Positions 17,030 to 25,499 of a stretch of DNA of 64,000 nucleotides are shown piece by piece (the first letter of the stretch is position 1; every line of letters begins with the position of its first letter). The translations under genes were made by a program, and so were the position numbers. The DNA lies in the NCBI RefSeq assembly GCF_901686465.1, contig NZ_LR594487.1:186001-250000 (forward strand), written 5' to 3'. The stretch comes from Halorubrum sp. DM2. GTDB lineage: Archaea > Halobacteriota > Halobacteria > Halobacteriales > Haloferacaceae. The notes under the pieces were generated by a model. That model had not been told where the DNA came from. It worked only from the letters and a program-made list of their open reading frames with translations, and ran no database searches.

Positions 17030-18352
17030 ATGTACGACGGCCTCAAGGGATTCCGTGACTTCTACCCCGGCGAGCAGTCCGCCCGCCGCGAGGTGACCGA
17101 CGCCATCGAGGACGCCGCGAGCCGGCACGGCTTCCGCGAGATCGCTACCCCCGCCCTCGAACGGACGGAGATGTACGTCGACAAGTCCGGCGAGGAGATT
17201 GTCGAGGAGCTGTACGCCTTCGACGACAAGGGCGGGCGCGGCGTCTCGCTGACGCCGGAGCTGACCCCGACCGTCGCGCGGATGGTCGTCGCGAAGGGAC
17301 AAGAGCTGTCGAAGCCGATCAAGTGGATGTCCACCCGGCCGTTCTGGCGCTACGAGCAGGTCCAGCAGGGCCGGTTCCGCGAGTTCTACCAGACGAACAT
17401 CGACGTGTTCGGCTCCTCGGCCCCCGAGGCCGACGCCGAGGTGCTCGCCGTCGCGGCCGACGCGCTCACGTCCCTCGGACTCACCGGCGACGACTTCGAG
17501 TTCCGCGTCTCGCACCGCGACATCCTCGGTGGCCTCGTCCGCGCGCTCGCCGACGACCCCGGCGCGGTCGACACGGAGGCCGCGATCCGCGCGGTCGACA
17601 AGCGCGCGAAGGTCGACGACGGCGAGTACGTCGGCCTGCTCTCCGACGCGGGCCTCGCCCGCGACACCGCGCGCGACTTCGACGACCTCATCTCGGGCGT
17701 CGAGACGGTCGAGGACCTCGACGCCGTCGCCGAGGCCGGCGGCGAGGAGGTCGAGGCGGCGGTCGAGAACCTCCGGAACGTCCTCGCCGCCGCCGACGAC
17801 TTCGGCGCGGGCGAGTTCTGCGAGGTGTCGCTGACGACCGCCCGCGGACTCGACTACTACACCGGCGTCGTCTTCGAGTGCTTCGACTCCACGGGCGAGG
17901 TGTCCCGCTCCGTCTTCGGCGGCGGGCGCTACGACGACCTCATCGAGAGCTTCGGCGGCCAGCCCACCCCCGCGGTCGGGGTCGCGCCCGGCCACGCGAC
18001 GCTCAAGCTCCTCTGTCAGCGCGCCGGCGTCTGGCCCGACGAGGAGCTTTCGACCGACTACTACGTGCTCTCGGTGGGCGACACGCGCAGCGAGGCGGCC
18101 GCGCTCGCGAACGACCTCCGCGCGCTCGACGACGACGTGGTCGTCGAGCAGGACGTCTCCGGCCGTTCGTTCGGCGCGCAGCTCGGCTACGCCGACTCGA
18201 TCAACGCCGAGACCGTCGTCGTGGTCGGCGAACGCGACTTGGAGAACGGCGAGTACACGGTGAAAGACATGTCGAGCGGCGACGAGACGACGGTTCCCGT
18301 CGAAGAGTTCCCGCCCGAGGAGGGACTGCCGACGTACGAGGACTACGAGTAG
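17030..18352 (+). CDS. hisS: Histidyl-tRNA synthetase
   Basis: The 440-residue product is a class II aminoacyl-tRNA synthetase. Motif 1 is in GFREIATPALERTEMY. Motif 2 is FWRYEQVQQGRFREFYQ. The HisA motif is RGLDYYTGVVFE. Motif 3 includes GGGRYDDL and the Arg-containing region near residue 315. A C-terminal anticodon-binding domain follows (VLSVGDTR, VVVGERDL). It charges tRNA-His in the cytoplasm. The length and all motifs indicate an intact gene. Confidence 0.95.
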   Translation: MYDGLKGFRDFYPGEQSARREVTDAIEDAASRHGFREIATPALERTEMYVDKSGEEIVEELYAFDDKGGRGVSLTPELTPTVARMVVAKGQELSKPIKWMSTRPFWRYEQVQQGRFREFYQTNIDVFGSSAPEADAEVLAVAADALTSLGLTGDDFEFRVSHRDILGGLVRALADDPGAVDTEAAIRAVDKRAKVDDGEYVGLLSDAGLARDTARDFDDLISGVETVEDLDAVAEAGGEEVEAAVENLRNVLAAADDFGAGEFCEVSLTTARGLDYYTGVVFECFDSTGEVSRSVFGGGRYDDLIESFGGQPTPAVGVAPGHATLKLLCQRAGVWPDEELSTDYYVLSVGDTRSEAAALANDLRALDDDVVVEQDVSGRSFGAQLGYADSINAETVVVVGERDLENGEYTVKDMSSGDETTVPVEEFPPEEGLPTYEDYE

Positions 18353-18421
18353 CGCCCGACCTCCGTCCGCCTCGCCGACCGCCGACCGTCCCTCAACGCT
18401 TTTGCGTCCCGCGTCGAGACC

Positions 18422-19507
18422 GTGGGGACGATGATCCCGCTCGCGACGGCGATGCCCCCCGGCGAGGTCGCCCTCCGGATCGCGGCCGGCGTCTTCCTCA
18501 TCCTGATCAACGCGTACTTCGTGGCGATCGAGTTCGGACTGACCCGCCTCAGGCAGTACCCCGAGTCGGAGATGGACTCTCCCGGCCTGCGCCGCGCTTG
18601 GGAGATGACCGACGATCTGGAGTTCTACCTCACCACCTGCCAGATCTGGATCTCGGGCACGAGCATCGCGCTCGGTATCGTCGCCGAGCCGGGGCTCGCG
18701 GCGGTGTTCGCACCGGTGTTCGAGAACACGACGCTCGCCTCCGCCGGTGCCGGGTCGCTCCTCGCCTTCTTCCTCATCAACATGGTCCACCTCACGCACG
18801 GCGAGCAGACGCCGACGTACCTCGGCGTCGAGCGCTCGAAGCAGGTCGCCGAGTACGGCGCGCGTCCCCTCTACTGGTTCGCGTGGCTCATCTCCCCGCT
18901 GATCACGTTCGGCGACCGGGTCGCGAAGGGAACGCTCCGGCTGTTCGGCGTCGAGATGACCGGGTCGTGGACCGAGACCGAAGGGGAGGTGTTGGAGACG
19001 CGCGCGCAGCTCCGCACCCGTCTCGGCTCGATGATGGAAGAAGTGGACCTGCCCGAGGAGCGCAGACAGGAGGTCCTCGCCGCGCTCGACGTCGACGAGG
19101 TGGCGGTCGGCGACGTCATGACGCCGGCCGACGAGATCGTCTCGCTGTCGACGACCGCGTCCGCCGAGGCGAACCTCGACCGCATCAGCGACACGCCGCA
19201 CGCGCGGTTCCCGCTCGTCGGCACGGACCTGACGGCGTTCGAGGGGATCGTGTACGCGCCGTCGATCGTGAGTCACTTCGACGAGCTCCGGGCGGGCGAG
19301 ACGACGTTCGCGGAGATCGCCGCCCCGCCGATGACCGTCTCGGCCGCGACGAGCGTGAGCGACGCCTTCGACCAGTTCCAGGCGGAGCGACAGGAACTGG
19401 CGCTCGTGATCGAGGACGGCGCGGTCGTCGGGCTGATCACCGCGACCGATGCGCTGGAGGCGGTGATGGGCCAGTTGGAGGACCCGCTGGACGCGGGCGA
19501 CTTATAA
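18422..19507 (+). CDS. CNNM-domain / CBS-domain membrane protein
   Basis: The 361-residue product has an N-terminal CNNM (DUF21) membrane domain with about three to four helices, starting VALRIAAGVFLILINAYFVA in outline. A cytoplasmic CBS pair follows, seen in VGDVMTPADEIVSL and LVIEDGAVVGLITATDALE. This is the CorC/HlyC-like family linked to magnesium or other cation efflux. The GTG at 18422 is one start, and the ATG at 18431 three codons later is equally plausible. Structured repeat copy B begins 10 nt after its stop. Confidence 0.85.
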   Translation: MGTMIPLATAMPPGEVALRIAAGVFLILINAYFVAIEFGLTRLRQYPESEMDSPGLRRAWEMTDDLEFYLTTCQIWISGTSIALGIVAEPGLAAVFAPVFENTTLASAGAGSLLAFFLINMVHLTHGEQTPTYLGVERSKQVAEYGARPLYWFAWLISPLITFGDRVAKGTLRLFGVEMTGSWTETEGEVLETRAQLRTRLGSMMEEVDLPEERRQEVLAALDVDEVAVGDVMTPADEIVSLSTTASAEANLDRISDTPHARFPLVGTDLTAFEGIVYAPSIVSHFDELRAGETTFAEIAAPPMTVSAATSVSDAFDQFQAERQELALVIEDGAVVGLITATDALEAVMGQLEDPLDAGDL

Positions 19508-19517
19508 ATCCGCTGCG

Positions 19518-19768
19518 GTGGCGCGTGCCGGTGAGTGGCCGGTAGGCCACGAACCGCACGCGCGAGGGAGTCGCTGGCGGTTGAGCGGAGCGAAGACCGC
19601 CAGCGACGAGGCTGGGGAGGTATGAGGTGCGGTTGCGGTGCTGTGCGGGGCGGGATTCGAAGGGGCAGCCGTGAGGCGGACAGAGACGACGTAAGCACCG
19701 CAGGGAGTGAGCGAAGCGAACGACCGAGGAGCGCAACGAGCGTCTGTCCGCCTCACGGCTGGGGCTTC
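19518..19768 (-). repeat. Structured intergenic element, copy B
   Basis: This copy of the five-member family is oriented on the minus strand. Stem 1 is 19 bp with no mismatch: CAGCCGTGAGGCGGACAGA (19666-19684) with its complement at 19743-19761. Stem 2 is GTCGCTGGCGGT/ACCGCCAGCGAC (19570-19581, 19596-19607). Stem 3 is GTGGCC/GGCCAC (19535-19540, 19545-19550). The conserved blocks GGCTGGGGAGG, GATTCGAAGGGGCAGCC and GACGACGTAAGCACCGCAG are present. It fills the convergent gap between the CNNM and DoxX-like genes. Confidence 0.85.
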
Positions 19769-19848
19769 GGCGGTGTTTGCCGTCGCTCCGAGATTACCGG
19801 ACTATAACCAATCAACCGGCCGTTCGGAACAGCGCTCCGTATCGTCGC

Positions 19849-20256
19849 TCAGTTCTTGTACGCCTCCCGCAGGAACACCAAGGCCCCGCCGAGCATCGCG
19901 AGGTTCCCGAAGAAGGCGAGTCGCTCGCCGCTCGCGTCGTCCTCGTCGGCGTTCCAGAAGTCGTGCATCGTCGCGGTCACGACCGTCAGGAACGCGACCG
20001 CCGCACCGGTGGCGACGCGCGGGAGCCGCCAGAGCGCGATGCCGGCTCCGGCGACCACCATCATCCCGGAGGCGAACGGCGCGGCGACCTCGGGCATCGG
20101 CACGCCCGCCGACTCGGCGTACTCGACCGTGTCGTCCATGTCGCGGAAGTCCTCCGAGGCCTGCGCGGCGAGGCCGACCCCGAGCAGCACGCGGCCGAGC
20201 TGGGAGGGCGCGCCGCGGTTGAGGTCGTCCGTCGAATCGGTTGCGTCGTCGCTCAT
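19849..20256 (-). CDS. DoxX-like small membrane protein
   Basis: From the ATG at 20256 the product has 135 residues and four predicted membrane helices. The arrangement LGRVLLGVGLAAQASEDFRD, MMVVAGAGIALWRLP, AAVAFLTVVTATMHDFWN and LAFFGNLAMLGGALVFLREA resembles DoxX/DUF417-type quinone-related membrane proteins. The ATG at 20283 would add nine residues (MSCATVTLA) and is less likely. The acidic N-terminus is expected to face the cytoplasm. The function is not established. Confidence 0.72.
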   Translation of the reverse strand: MSDDATDSTDDLNRGAPSQLGRVLLGVGLAAQASEDFRDMDDTVEYAESAGVPMPEVAAPFASGMMVVAGAGIALWRLPRVATGAAVAFLTVVTATMHDFWNADEDDASGERLAFFGNLAMLGGALVFLREAYKN

Positions 20257-20332
20257 GGCTAGTGTAACGGTAGCGCACGACATAAATCGCGGTGTCGACC
20301 GCAGCCGCCGGAGGACAGCCTGTCCGACGCGG

Positions 20333-20926
20333 TCAGTCCGCGGTCGCGGCCGCCGGTCCGTGCTCGATCTCCGTCCCGAGCAGGTCGAGGAACTGCGCGA
20401 TCCACTCCGGGTGGTCGGGCCACGCCTGTCCGGTGACGAGGTTCCCGTCGGTCGTCACGCCGTCGACCCACGAGCAGCCGGCGGCCTCGACCTCCGGCCT
20501 GACGGCGGGGTACGCCGTCATCTCGTAGCCGTCGAGGACGCCGGCGGCCGCGAGGATCTGCGGGCCGTGACAGATCGACGCGACCGGCTTGTCCGCCTCG
20601 AAGAAGTGTCGGACCGCGTCGAGCACCTCGTCGTAGCCGCGGAGGTACTCGGGGGCGCGTCCGCCGGGGACGACTAAGGCGTCGTACTCCGCGGGGTCGA
20701 CCTCGTCGAAGCCGTGCGTGAGTTCGAAGTTGTGACCGCGGGTCTCCAGGTACGTCTGGTCGCCCCGGAAGTCGTGGATCGCGGTCTTGACCGACTCGCC
20801 GCTCTCCCGGTCCGGGCAGACCGCGTGGACCTCGTGGCCCACCGCCTGAAGCGCCTGAAACGGCACCATGATCTCGTAGTCCTCGCCGAAGTCGCCGACG
20901 ATCATCAGTATCTGCTGTCCTGTCAT
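20333..20926 (-). CDS. DJ-1/PfpI family protein
   Basis: The 197-residue product has the DJ-1/PfpI glutamine amidotransferase-like fold. The nucleophile elbow is [10 protein letters not shown], with a conserved Cys followed by His, and an acidic residue lies in [12 protein letters not shown]. Homologues act as cysteine peptidases, glyoxalase/deglycase enzymes or stress proteins. The ATG at 20926 is chosen because the upstream extension is basic. An AT-rich segment at 20930-20980 may hold the promoter. It is a single-gene unit. Confidence 0.85.
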   Translation of the reverse strand: MTGQQILMIVGDFGEDYEIMVPFQALQAVGHEVHAVCPDRESGESVKTAIHDFRGDQTYLETRGHNFELTHGFDEVDPAEYDALVVPGGRAPEYLRGYDEVLDAVRHFFEADKPVASICHGPQILAAAGVLDGYEMTAYPAVRPEVEAAGCSWVDGVTTDGNLVTGQAWPDHPEWIAQFLDLLGTEIEHGPAAATAD

Positions 20927-21032
20927 GTTTGTAATACCACCTCGGAATACGCGCTGCTGGCAGATAACGATACTGGCGAGCGGTAGCACACCACGAACTA
21001 ATCTCGACAACCGACCGCGACCGCAGTTCGCG

Positions 21033-21328
21033 GTGGCGCGCGCCTCCGAGGCCGCATCGCGGCCGAGGAGCGCCGCGTGAGGGAGTCAGTCGCCGGAGCG
21101 GAGCGACGGCGACTGACGAGGTTGGGGAGGCATGAGGTGCTGTGCGGTTGCGGGGCGGGACTCGAAGGGGCAGCCGCGAGGCGGGCAGAGGCGTTCACGA
21201 GAGCGAAGCTCTCGTGAGCCAATCAGAACGCGAAGCGTTCTGATGACGACGTAAGCACCGCAGCGAGGGAGCGAAGCGACCGAGCGAGGAGCACAGCGAG
21301 CGTCTGCCCGCCTCGCGGCTGGGGCTTC
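21033..21328 (-). repeat. Structured intergenic element, copy C
   Basis: This is the most regular copy. Stem 1 is 19 bp perfect: CAGCCGCGAGGCGGGCAGA (21171-21189) with 21303-21321. Stem 2 is GTCAGTCGCCG/CGGCGACTGAC (21085-21095, 21107-21117). Stem 3 is GGCCGC/GCGGCC (21050-21055, 21059-21064). Two extra hairpins inside stem 1 are absent from copies A and B: CACGAGAG/CTCTCGTG (21196-21203, 21209-21216) and ATCAGAACG/CGTTCTGAT (21222-21230, 21236-21244). Both have CGAAG loops. It fills the gap between the DJ-1 and acyltransferase genes; 20927-21032 and 21329-21439 show nothing else. Confidence 0.85.
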
Positions 21329-21439
21329 GGAACGGTTCGTGCCGATCAGCAATTTACGAGCAGGAACACCGCCGTCTGACCGATCGACTCACCTTCTGAC
21401 AGCCGCTACAGGCTGTTCGCGAAAACGCGTTTTAGCGTC

Positions 21440-22375
21440 CTACCGTTCCGTCGAGGGCGGCGAGGGGTTCTCGACGTCCGGCGGCTTCAGGTCCCGGCCG
21501 AACTCGTCGAACTGATCGAGGTCGTCGGGGAGTTCGTACTCGATCTCGCGGTCGTCCTGATTGTCGGGCAGCCGCCCGTCCTCTAATTCCTCGGCGGCGG
21601 ACTCCCAGCCGGGCTTGACGCGGACGGATCGGGCGGGCGATCCGACGACGACGTGATGGTCGGGCACGTCGCCCTGGACCACGGAGCGCGCGCCGACGAC
21701 GCTGTTCTCGCCGATCCGGCAGCCCGCCCGAACCATCGCGTCGTAGGTGACGCGGGCGTCGGCTTCGACGATCGTGTGGAAGTTCCGGACCGTGGTCTGG
21801 TCGACGATGTCGTGGTCGTGGCTGTAGAGGTGGACGCCGTCGGAGATCGACGCGCGGTCGCCGATCGTCAGCTTCCCGCGGTCGTCGAGGTGGACGCCGT
21901 CGTGGACCACGACGTTGTCGCCGACCTCGATGTTGTGGCCGTAGGTGACGGAGATACCCTTGAAGAACCGACAGTTGTCTCCGCACTCGGCGAAGAGGTG
22001 GTTGCCGAGCATCTGCCGGAAGCGGAGCGCGAACTCGACGTTGTCCGCCATCGGCGTGGCGTCGAACTGCCGCCAGAGCCACTGGAGGTGTTTTGAGCGC
22101 TGGAAGCGGTCCTCGTCCTTCTCGGCGTAGTACTCCGATTCCAGCGTCGCGTTACACGGGTCGTACCCCTGAAGGCGGACGCGCTCGGCCCGCGAGACGG
22201 ACTCGCCGTCCTGCCACGCATCCCACGCCTCGCGGTCGCCGTGGAGGTCGACGAGCACGTCGCGGACGACCTCGCAGGTGTCCTCGTCCGAGGAGAGCCG
22301 CTCGTCCACCTCGTCGATGAACCCTCGGACCCCGGCCTCCGCGCCGTCGGGCAGGGACACGTGTCGCTTCGTCAT
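21440..22375 (-). CDS. Hexapeptide-repeat (left-handed beta-helix) acyltransferase
   Basis: The 311-residue product has an acidic helical N-terminal region. A left-handed beta-helix with [LIV]Gxxxx turns follows: GHNIEVGDNVVVHDGVHLDD, LTIGDRASISDGVHLYSHDH, RAGCRIGENSVVGARSVVQG. The final HHVVVGSPARSVR is typical of the CysE/LacA/NodL O-acetyltransferase family. It probably uses acetyl-CoA to acetylate a sugar or small molecule, and catalytic His residues lie in SHDHD. A disordered acidic tail of about 70 residues is unusual. It is monocistronic. Confidence 0.82.
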   Translation of the reverse strand: MTKRHVSLPDGAEAGVRGFIDEVDERLSSDEDTCEVVRDVLVDLHGDREAWDAWQDGESVSRAERVRLQGYDPCNATLESEYYAEKDEDRFQRSKHLQWLWRQFDATPMADNVEFALRFRQMLGNHLFAECGDNCRFFKGISVTYGHNIEVGDNVVVHDGVHLDDRGKLTIGDRASISDGVHLYSHDHDIVDQTTVRNFHTIVEADARVTYDAMVRAGCRIGENSVVGARSVVQGDVPDHHVVVGSPARSVRVKPGWESAAEELEDGRLPDNQDDREIEYELPDDLDQFDEFGRDLKPPDVENPSPPSTER

Positions 22376-22429
22376 TGCCCTTCCGTTCGGCGCGACGCCT
22401 CAAAGGGATTCGGTTGTGCGACCGCGGCG

Positions 22430-22693
22430 TCAGGGAGCGTCGCTACTCGGTCGGTCGCCTCTGTGGGACGCGCCCGTGTCGCCGTCTCCGTCGCTGCCGT
22501 CGCCGCCGTCGACTAGTCCGTCGCGGTCCGGCCCGATCGCGACGCCGACGAAGCCCAACACGATCAGAAACAGCACCGCGACCATGAGACCGATCGGACC
22601 GTACCGGAGAGTGAGGTCCGTGAGCGCGGCGGCGGCGATCACCGCGAGCAGGAAGGCGATCACGTCGAGCGCGTCGTGGAGGGACTCGTCCAT
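22430..22693 (-). CDS. Small two-helix membrane protein
   Basis: The 87-residue product has two membrane helices, DVIAFLLAVIAAAALTDLTL and IGLMVAVLFLIVLGFVGVAI, followed by an acidic Gly/Asp-rich tail. CCTATACCC on the minus strand lies about 27 nt before the ATG, giving a leaderless promoter. No family is recognised. It diverges from the aldo/keto reductase with a gap of 226 bp. Confidence 0.6.
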   Translation of the reverse strand: MDESLHDALDVIAFLLAVIAAAALTDLTLRYGPIGLMVAVLFLIVLGFVGVAIGPDRDGLVDGGDGSDGDGDTGASHRGDRPSSDAP

Positions 22694-22919
22694 GCGCGGA
22701 TGAGTCCGCGGGGACGGGTATAGGTTAGGGCGACGACCGCGAGCAGGCCGACGATGGCGTCGAGCCGCCGACGGAGGGAGTTCTCCATACGGGCCACGAA
22801 CGCGACCGATCCCGTAAATTTCACCGGTCTGCTCGGATCCGGACCGGCGGTCACGCCCTCGTTCCGCGCCAGCGAGACCGACCGCGCCCGATAAGTGTCC
22901 CGACCGCCAATCGGTGGGT

Positions 22920-23990
22920 ATGCAACACCGCGAACTGGGGAACTCCGGCGTCGAGGTCTCCGAGATCGGCTTCGGCGCGTGGGTCGTCGGCACCGACTGG
23001 TGGGGCGACCGCTCCGACGAACAGGCGGTCGGGATGGTCGAGGACGCGCTTGACGCGGGCGTCACCTACGTCGACACCGGCGACGTGTACGGCCACGGCG
23101 ACAGCGAGGAGATAATCGGGCAGGCCATCGACGGCCGCCGCGACGAGGTGACGCTGTCGACGAAGATCGGCTACGACTTCTACGACAACCCGCAGGCGGG
23201 CCACGGCGAACTGCCGAAGGAGCTGAACCGCGAGTACCTCACCGAGGCGTTCGAGGCCTCGCTCGACCGGCTCGACACCGACTACGTCGACGTGCTCCAG
23301 CTTCACAACGCCAACGTCGACGAGGTGACCCCCGAGGTGCGCGACCTCCTCGCGGAGTGGAAGGCCGACGGCCGCGTCCGCGCGCTCGGCTGGGCGCTCG
23401 GCCCCTCGATCGGCTGGCTCGCCGAGGGCGACGCCGCCGTCGAGTACGAGGAGTTCGACGCGGTCCAGACCGTCTTCAACCTCTTCGAGCAGGAGCCGGG
23501 GCGACACTTCGTGGAGTCGATCCGCGAGTCCGACTCGGACACCTCCGTCATCGCTCGCGTCCCGCACTCCTCCGGCCTGCTCAACGAGCAGGTGACGCCC
23601 GACACCGTCCTCGAAGACGGCGACCACCGTTCGCACCGCCCGAAGGAGTGGTACGAGACGGGCTGGGAGAAGGTCGAGGCGATCCGGTTCCTCGAGGATC
23701 CGGACCACGCCGACGGGACGCGGACGATGGCGCAGGCCGCGATCCGCTGGCTGCTCGCGCACGACGAGGTCGCCTCCGTCACGCCGACGTTCCGCGACGG
23801 CGACGACATCGCCGAGTGGAGCGCGGCGGGCGTGCCGCCGCTCTCCGACGCCGAGTACGAGCGCGTCGACGAGCTGTACGCCCGCAACTTCGACATCGAC
23901 CGCGACGACGGGATGGACGTGCTCCGCACCTCCGTCGACGGCGACGACATTGAGGCCGCCGGCCTCGACAAGCGCGCCGCGTCGTACTGA
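22920..23990 (+). CDS. Aldo/keto reductase
   Basis: The 356-residue product is a TIM-barrel NADP-dependent oxidoreductase of the aldo/keto reductase superfamily. The catalytic tetrad is visible: Asp in YVDTGDVYG followed by Tyr, Lys in LSTKIGY, and His in DVLQLHNAN. The C-terminal part (TMAQAAIRWLLAHDEVASV) forms the cofactor-binding region. GTGGGT at 22914 could give two extra residues, but the ATG at 22920 has a TATA-like CGATAAG about 27 nt upstream. The substrate cannot be inferred. Confidence 0.88.
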   Translation: MQHRELGNSGVEVSEIGFGAWVVGTDWWGDRSDEQAVGMVEDALDAGVTYVDTGDVYGHGDSEEIIGQAIDGRRDEVTLSTKIGYDFYDNPQAGHGELPKELNREYLTEAFEASLDRLDTDYVDVLQLHNANVDEVTPEVRDLLAEWKADGRVRALGWALGPSIGWLAEGDAAVEYEEFDAVQTVFNLFEQEPGRHFVESIRESDSDTSVIARVPHSSGLLNEQVTPDTVLEDGDHRSHRPKEWYETGWEKVEAIRFLEDPDHADGTRTMAQAAIRWLLAHDEVASVTPTFRDGDDIAEWSAAGVPPLSDAEYERVDELYARNFDIDRDDGMDVLRTSVDGDDIEAAGLDKRAASY

Positions 23991-24414
23991 GCGCCGGACG
24001 GACCGCCGCCTCGACGCTCCGACTGACCCGCTTCTTTCGCGTCGAAACCGCCGGACAGCGGAGCGTATTCGCCCTCCACGATCACTTTCACTCCGCACCG
24101 CGCGAGCGGCCGCTCCGCGAACGATCGGCGAGGTTTCGGGCCGCGAGCGGGTCGTGAACGGACCGGGTCGCTGGCGGTCGTGGGAACGGTGGCTCGGTGG
24201 AGAAAGTCGAGAACTACTACTAGACCGTGGCGAGTGTGTCGAGTGTTGTAACTCGGCATGTAGAAGTGGTGGCTCGGTTGAAGTTTTCATCACAAGGGGC
24301 TTAGAGGGGGTAACGGATCGTCATGGCCACCACACCGACGATTGCGCGGTCGCGGATATAAATGGCTCGCGACGCTCCGGAACCCGTTTGAACCTCGACC
24401 GCCTCGACTCCCGC
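23991..24414. other. Intergenic region upstream of the Bat-type regulator
   Basis: This 424-bp stretch has no convincing gene. The first half is GC-rich. From about 24200 to 24365 the GC content drops (GAGAACTACTACTAG, GAAGTTTTCATCAC). GATATAAATG (24355-24364) and CGTTTGAAC (24384-24392) are TATA-like. The second is at the correct distance for a leaderless start at 24415, and the first would give a 25-30 nt leader. Confidence 0.5.
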
Positions 24415-25155
24415 ATGCGGGAAGTGACGTTCCGGATCTACCACGCGGGGGAGCCGGAGTGCGAGGTGAGCGCGAACCACCCGGAGGTGCGCTACCGGTC
24501 CGTATCGTCGATGACCGGGAGCGGTCCGGAGCGCAAGCGGATCGCCGAACTCACCGGTCCGCCGGCCGAGATCGAGGCGTTCGTCGAGGAGTTCCGCGAG
24601 TTCGACCTGATAGTCTCCGCCGAGCCGCTCGCGCCGATCGAGGGCACCCACGCGTACGTCGCCCTGACGATCGACGTAGCGGCGGCCGACTGGGAGGGGA
24701 TCGGCGACCGCTTCTCGCGGATGGGGATCCACTACCGGACGGGGACGACCATCTCCGGCGGCGTCGAGCGCTGGACGGCGTACCTCGAAGACGCCGACGA
24801 CCTCTCGGCGGTCATGCGCGAACTCGAACGCGGCGGCAACGAGGTGGAGCTGGCGCGGAACGTGGAGCTGGCGTCGATCGAGCGCTCCCCGCAGCTCCCG
24901 GCGTCCGGTCTCCTCGACGACCTCACCGACAGACAGCGGGAGGTCCTCGCGACCGCCATCGCCGCGGGCTACTACGACCACGGCGGCGGCGTGGGCGTCG
25001 AGGAGGTCGCCGCCGAACTCGGACTCGGCTCGACGACGGTGTGGGAACACATTTCTCGCGCGGAGTCGGCGGTGATGAACGCGCTGTTCGACCGGTTCGC
25101 GGAGGGAGAGCCGGTCACCGCCGTCCGCGAGGCGGACCGATTGGACTCGTCGTGA
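24415..25155 (+). CDS. Bat-type helix-turn-helix transcription regulator (HTH_10)
   Basis: The 246-residue product has an N-terminal sensor-like region, rich in beta strands, as in bacterio-opsin activator (Bat) relatives. The C-terminal HTH_10 domain contains LTDRQREVLATAIAAGYY, VEEVAAELGLGSTTVWEHI and SRAESAVMNALFDRF. These proteins regulate transcription in haloarchaea in response to unknown ligands. The ATG at 24415 is the only start that fits the promoter position. No regulated operon adjoins it. Confidence 0.85.
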   Translation: MREVTFRIYHAGEPECEVSANHPEVRYRSVSSMTGSGPERKRIAELTGPPAEIEAFVEEFREFDLIVSAEPLAPIEGTHAYVALTIDVAAADWEGIGDRFSRMGIHYRTGTTISGGVERWTAYLEDADDLSAVMRELERGGNEVELARNVELASIERSPQLPASGLLDDLTDRQREVLATAIAAGYYDHGGGVGVEEVAAELGLGSTTVWEHISRAESAVMNALFDRFAEGEPVTAVREADRLDSS

Positions 25156-25238
25156 ATCGTGAATCCGTCGCGAATCGCGGACCCGCCGCCACCTCCCCCC
25201 GAACAACGCTTTTGTAGCTTCGGGACAGAGCGCCGCGT

Positions 25239-25430
25239 ATGGACGACGGAACCGTCTCCGTGCCGGACGAGCAGTACGAGCGGCTCGCGGCTCTCGCCGC
25301 CGCCCGCGGCGTGAGTCCCGAGACGCAGCTGGCCCGGCTCATCGACGACGCGTACGCCGGCCTTGACGCGGACTCGGACTCCCCGGAGAGCCTCCCGCTC
25401 GGCGTCTCCGACTGCTCTGAGAAGGAGTGA
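25239..25430 (+). CDS. Small ribbon-helix-helix-like protein
   Basis: The 63-residue product begins with a potential beta strand (GTVSVPDEQYERL) and two helices (LAALAAARGVSPETQLARLI), resembling a CopG-type ribbon-helix-helix DNA-binding domain, then an acidic tail ending in SDCSEKE. ACGCTTTTGTAG (25204-25215) lies 25-35 nt upstream. It is a single gene with no recognisable toxin partner. The assignment rests on pattern only. Confidence 0.5.
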   Translation: MDDGTVSVPDEQYERLAALAAARGVSPETQLARLIDDAYAGLDADSDSPESLPLGVSDCSEKE

Positions 25431-25499
25431 GTCGGCCGTCCGACGGGCGGGGAACCGTCCCCGAGCCGCCGCGCGCGCCGAACCTCCTTTCGTGCCTGC

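Noticed and set aside
16925-19276. 783-aa minus-strand ORF opposite hisS and CNNM
   Set aside because: Shadow of the real sense genes with no signal of its own.
19707-20222. Peptides from the structured repeats (GWGFGG-type frames)
   Set aside because: The frames differ between copies and read through different hairpins; only nucleic-acid structure is kept.
22660-22854. 42-aa ORF MENSLRRRLD... upstream of the small membrane protein
   Set aside because: Its start resembles small haloarchaeal membrane proteins but the frame soon turns into a basic tail overlapping the real gene; may be a decayed fragment, but unsupported.
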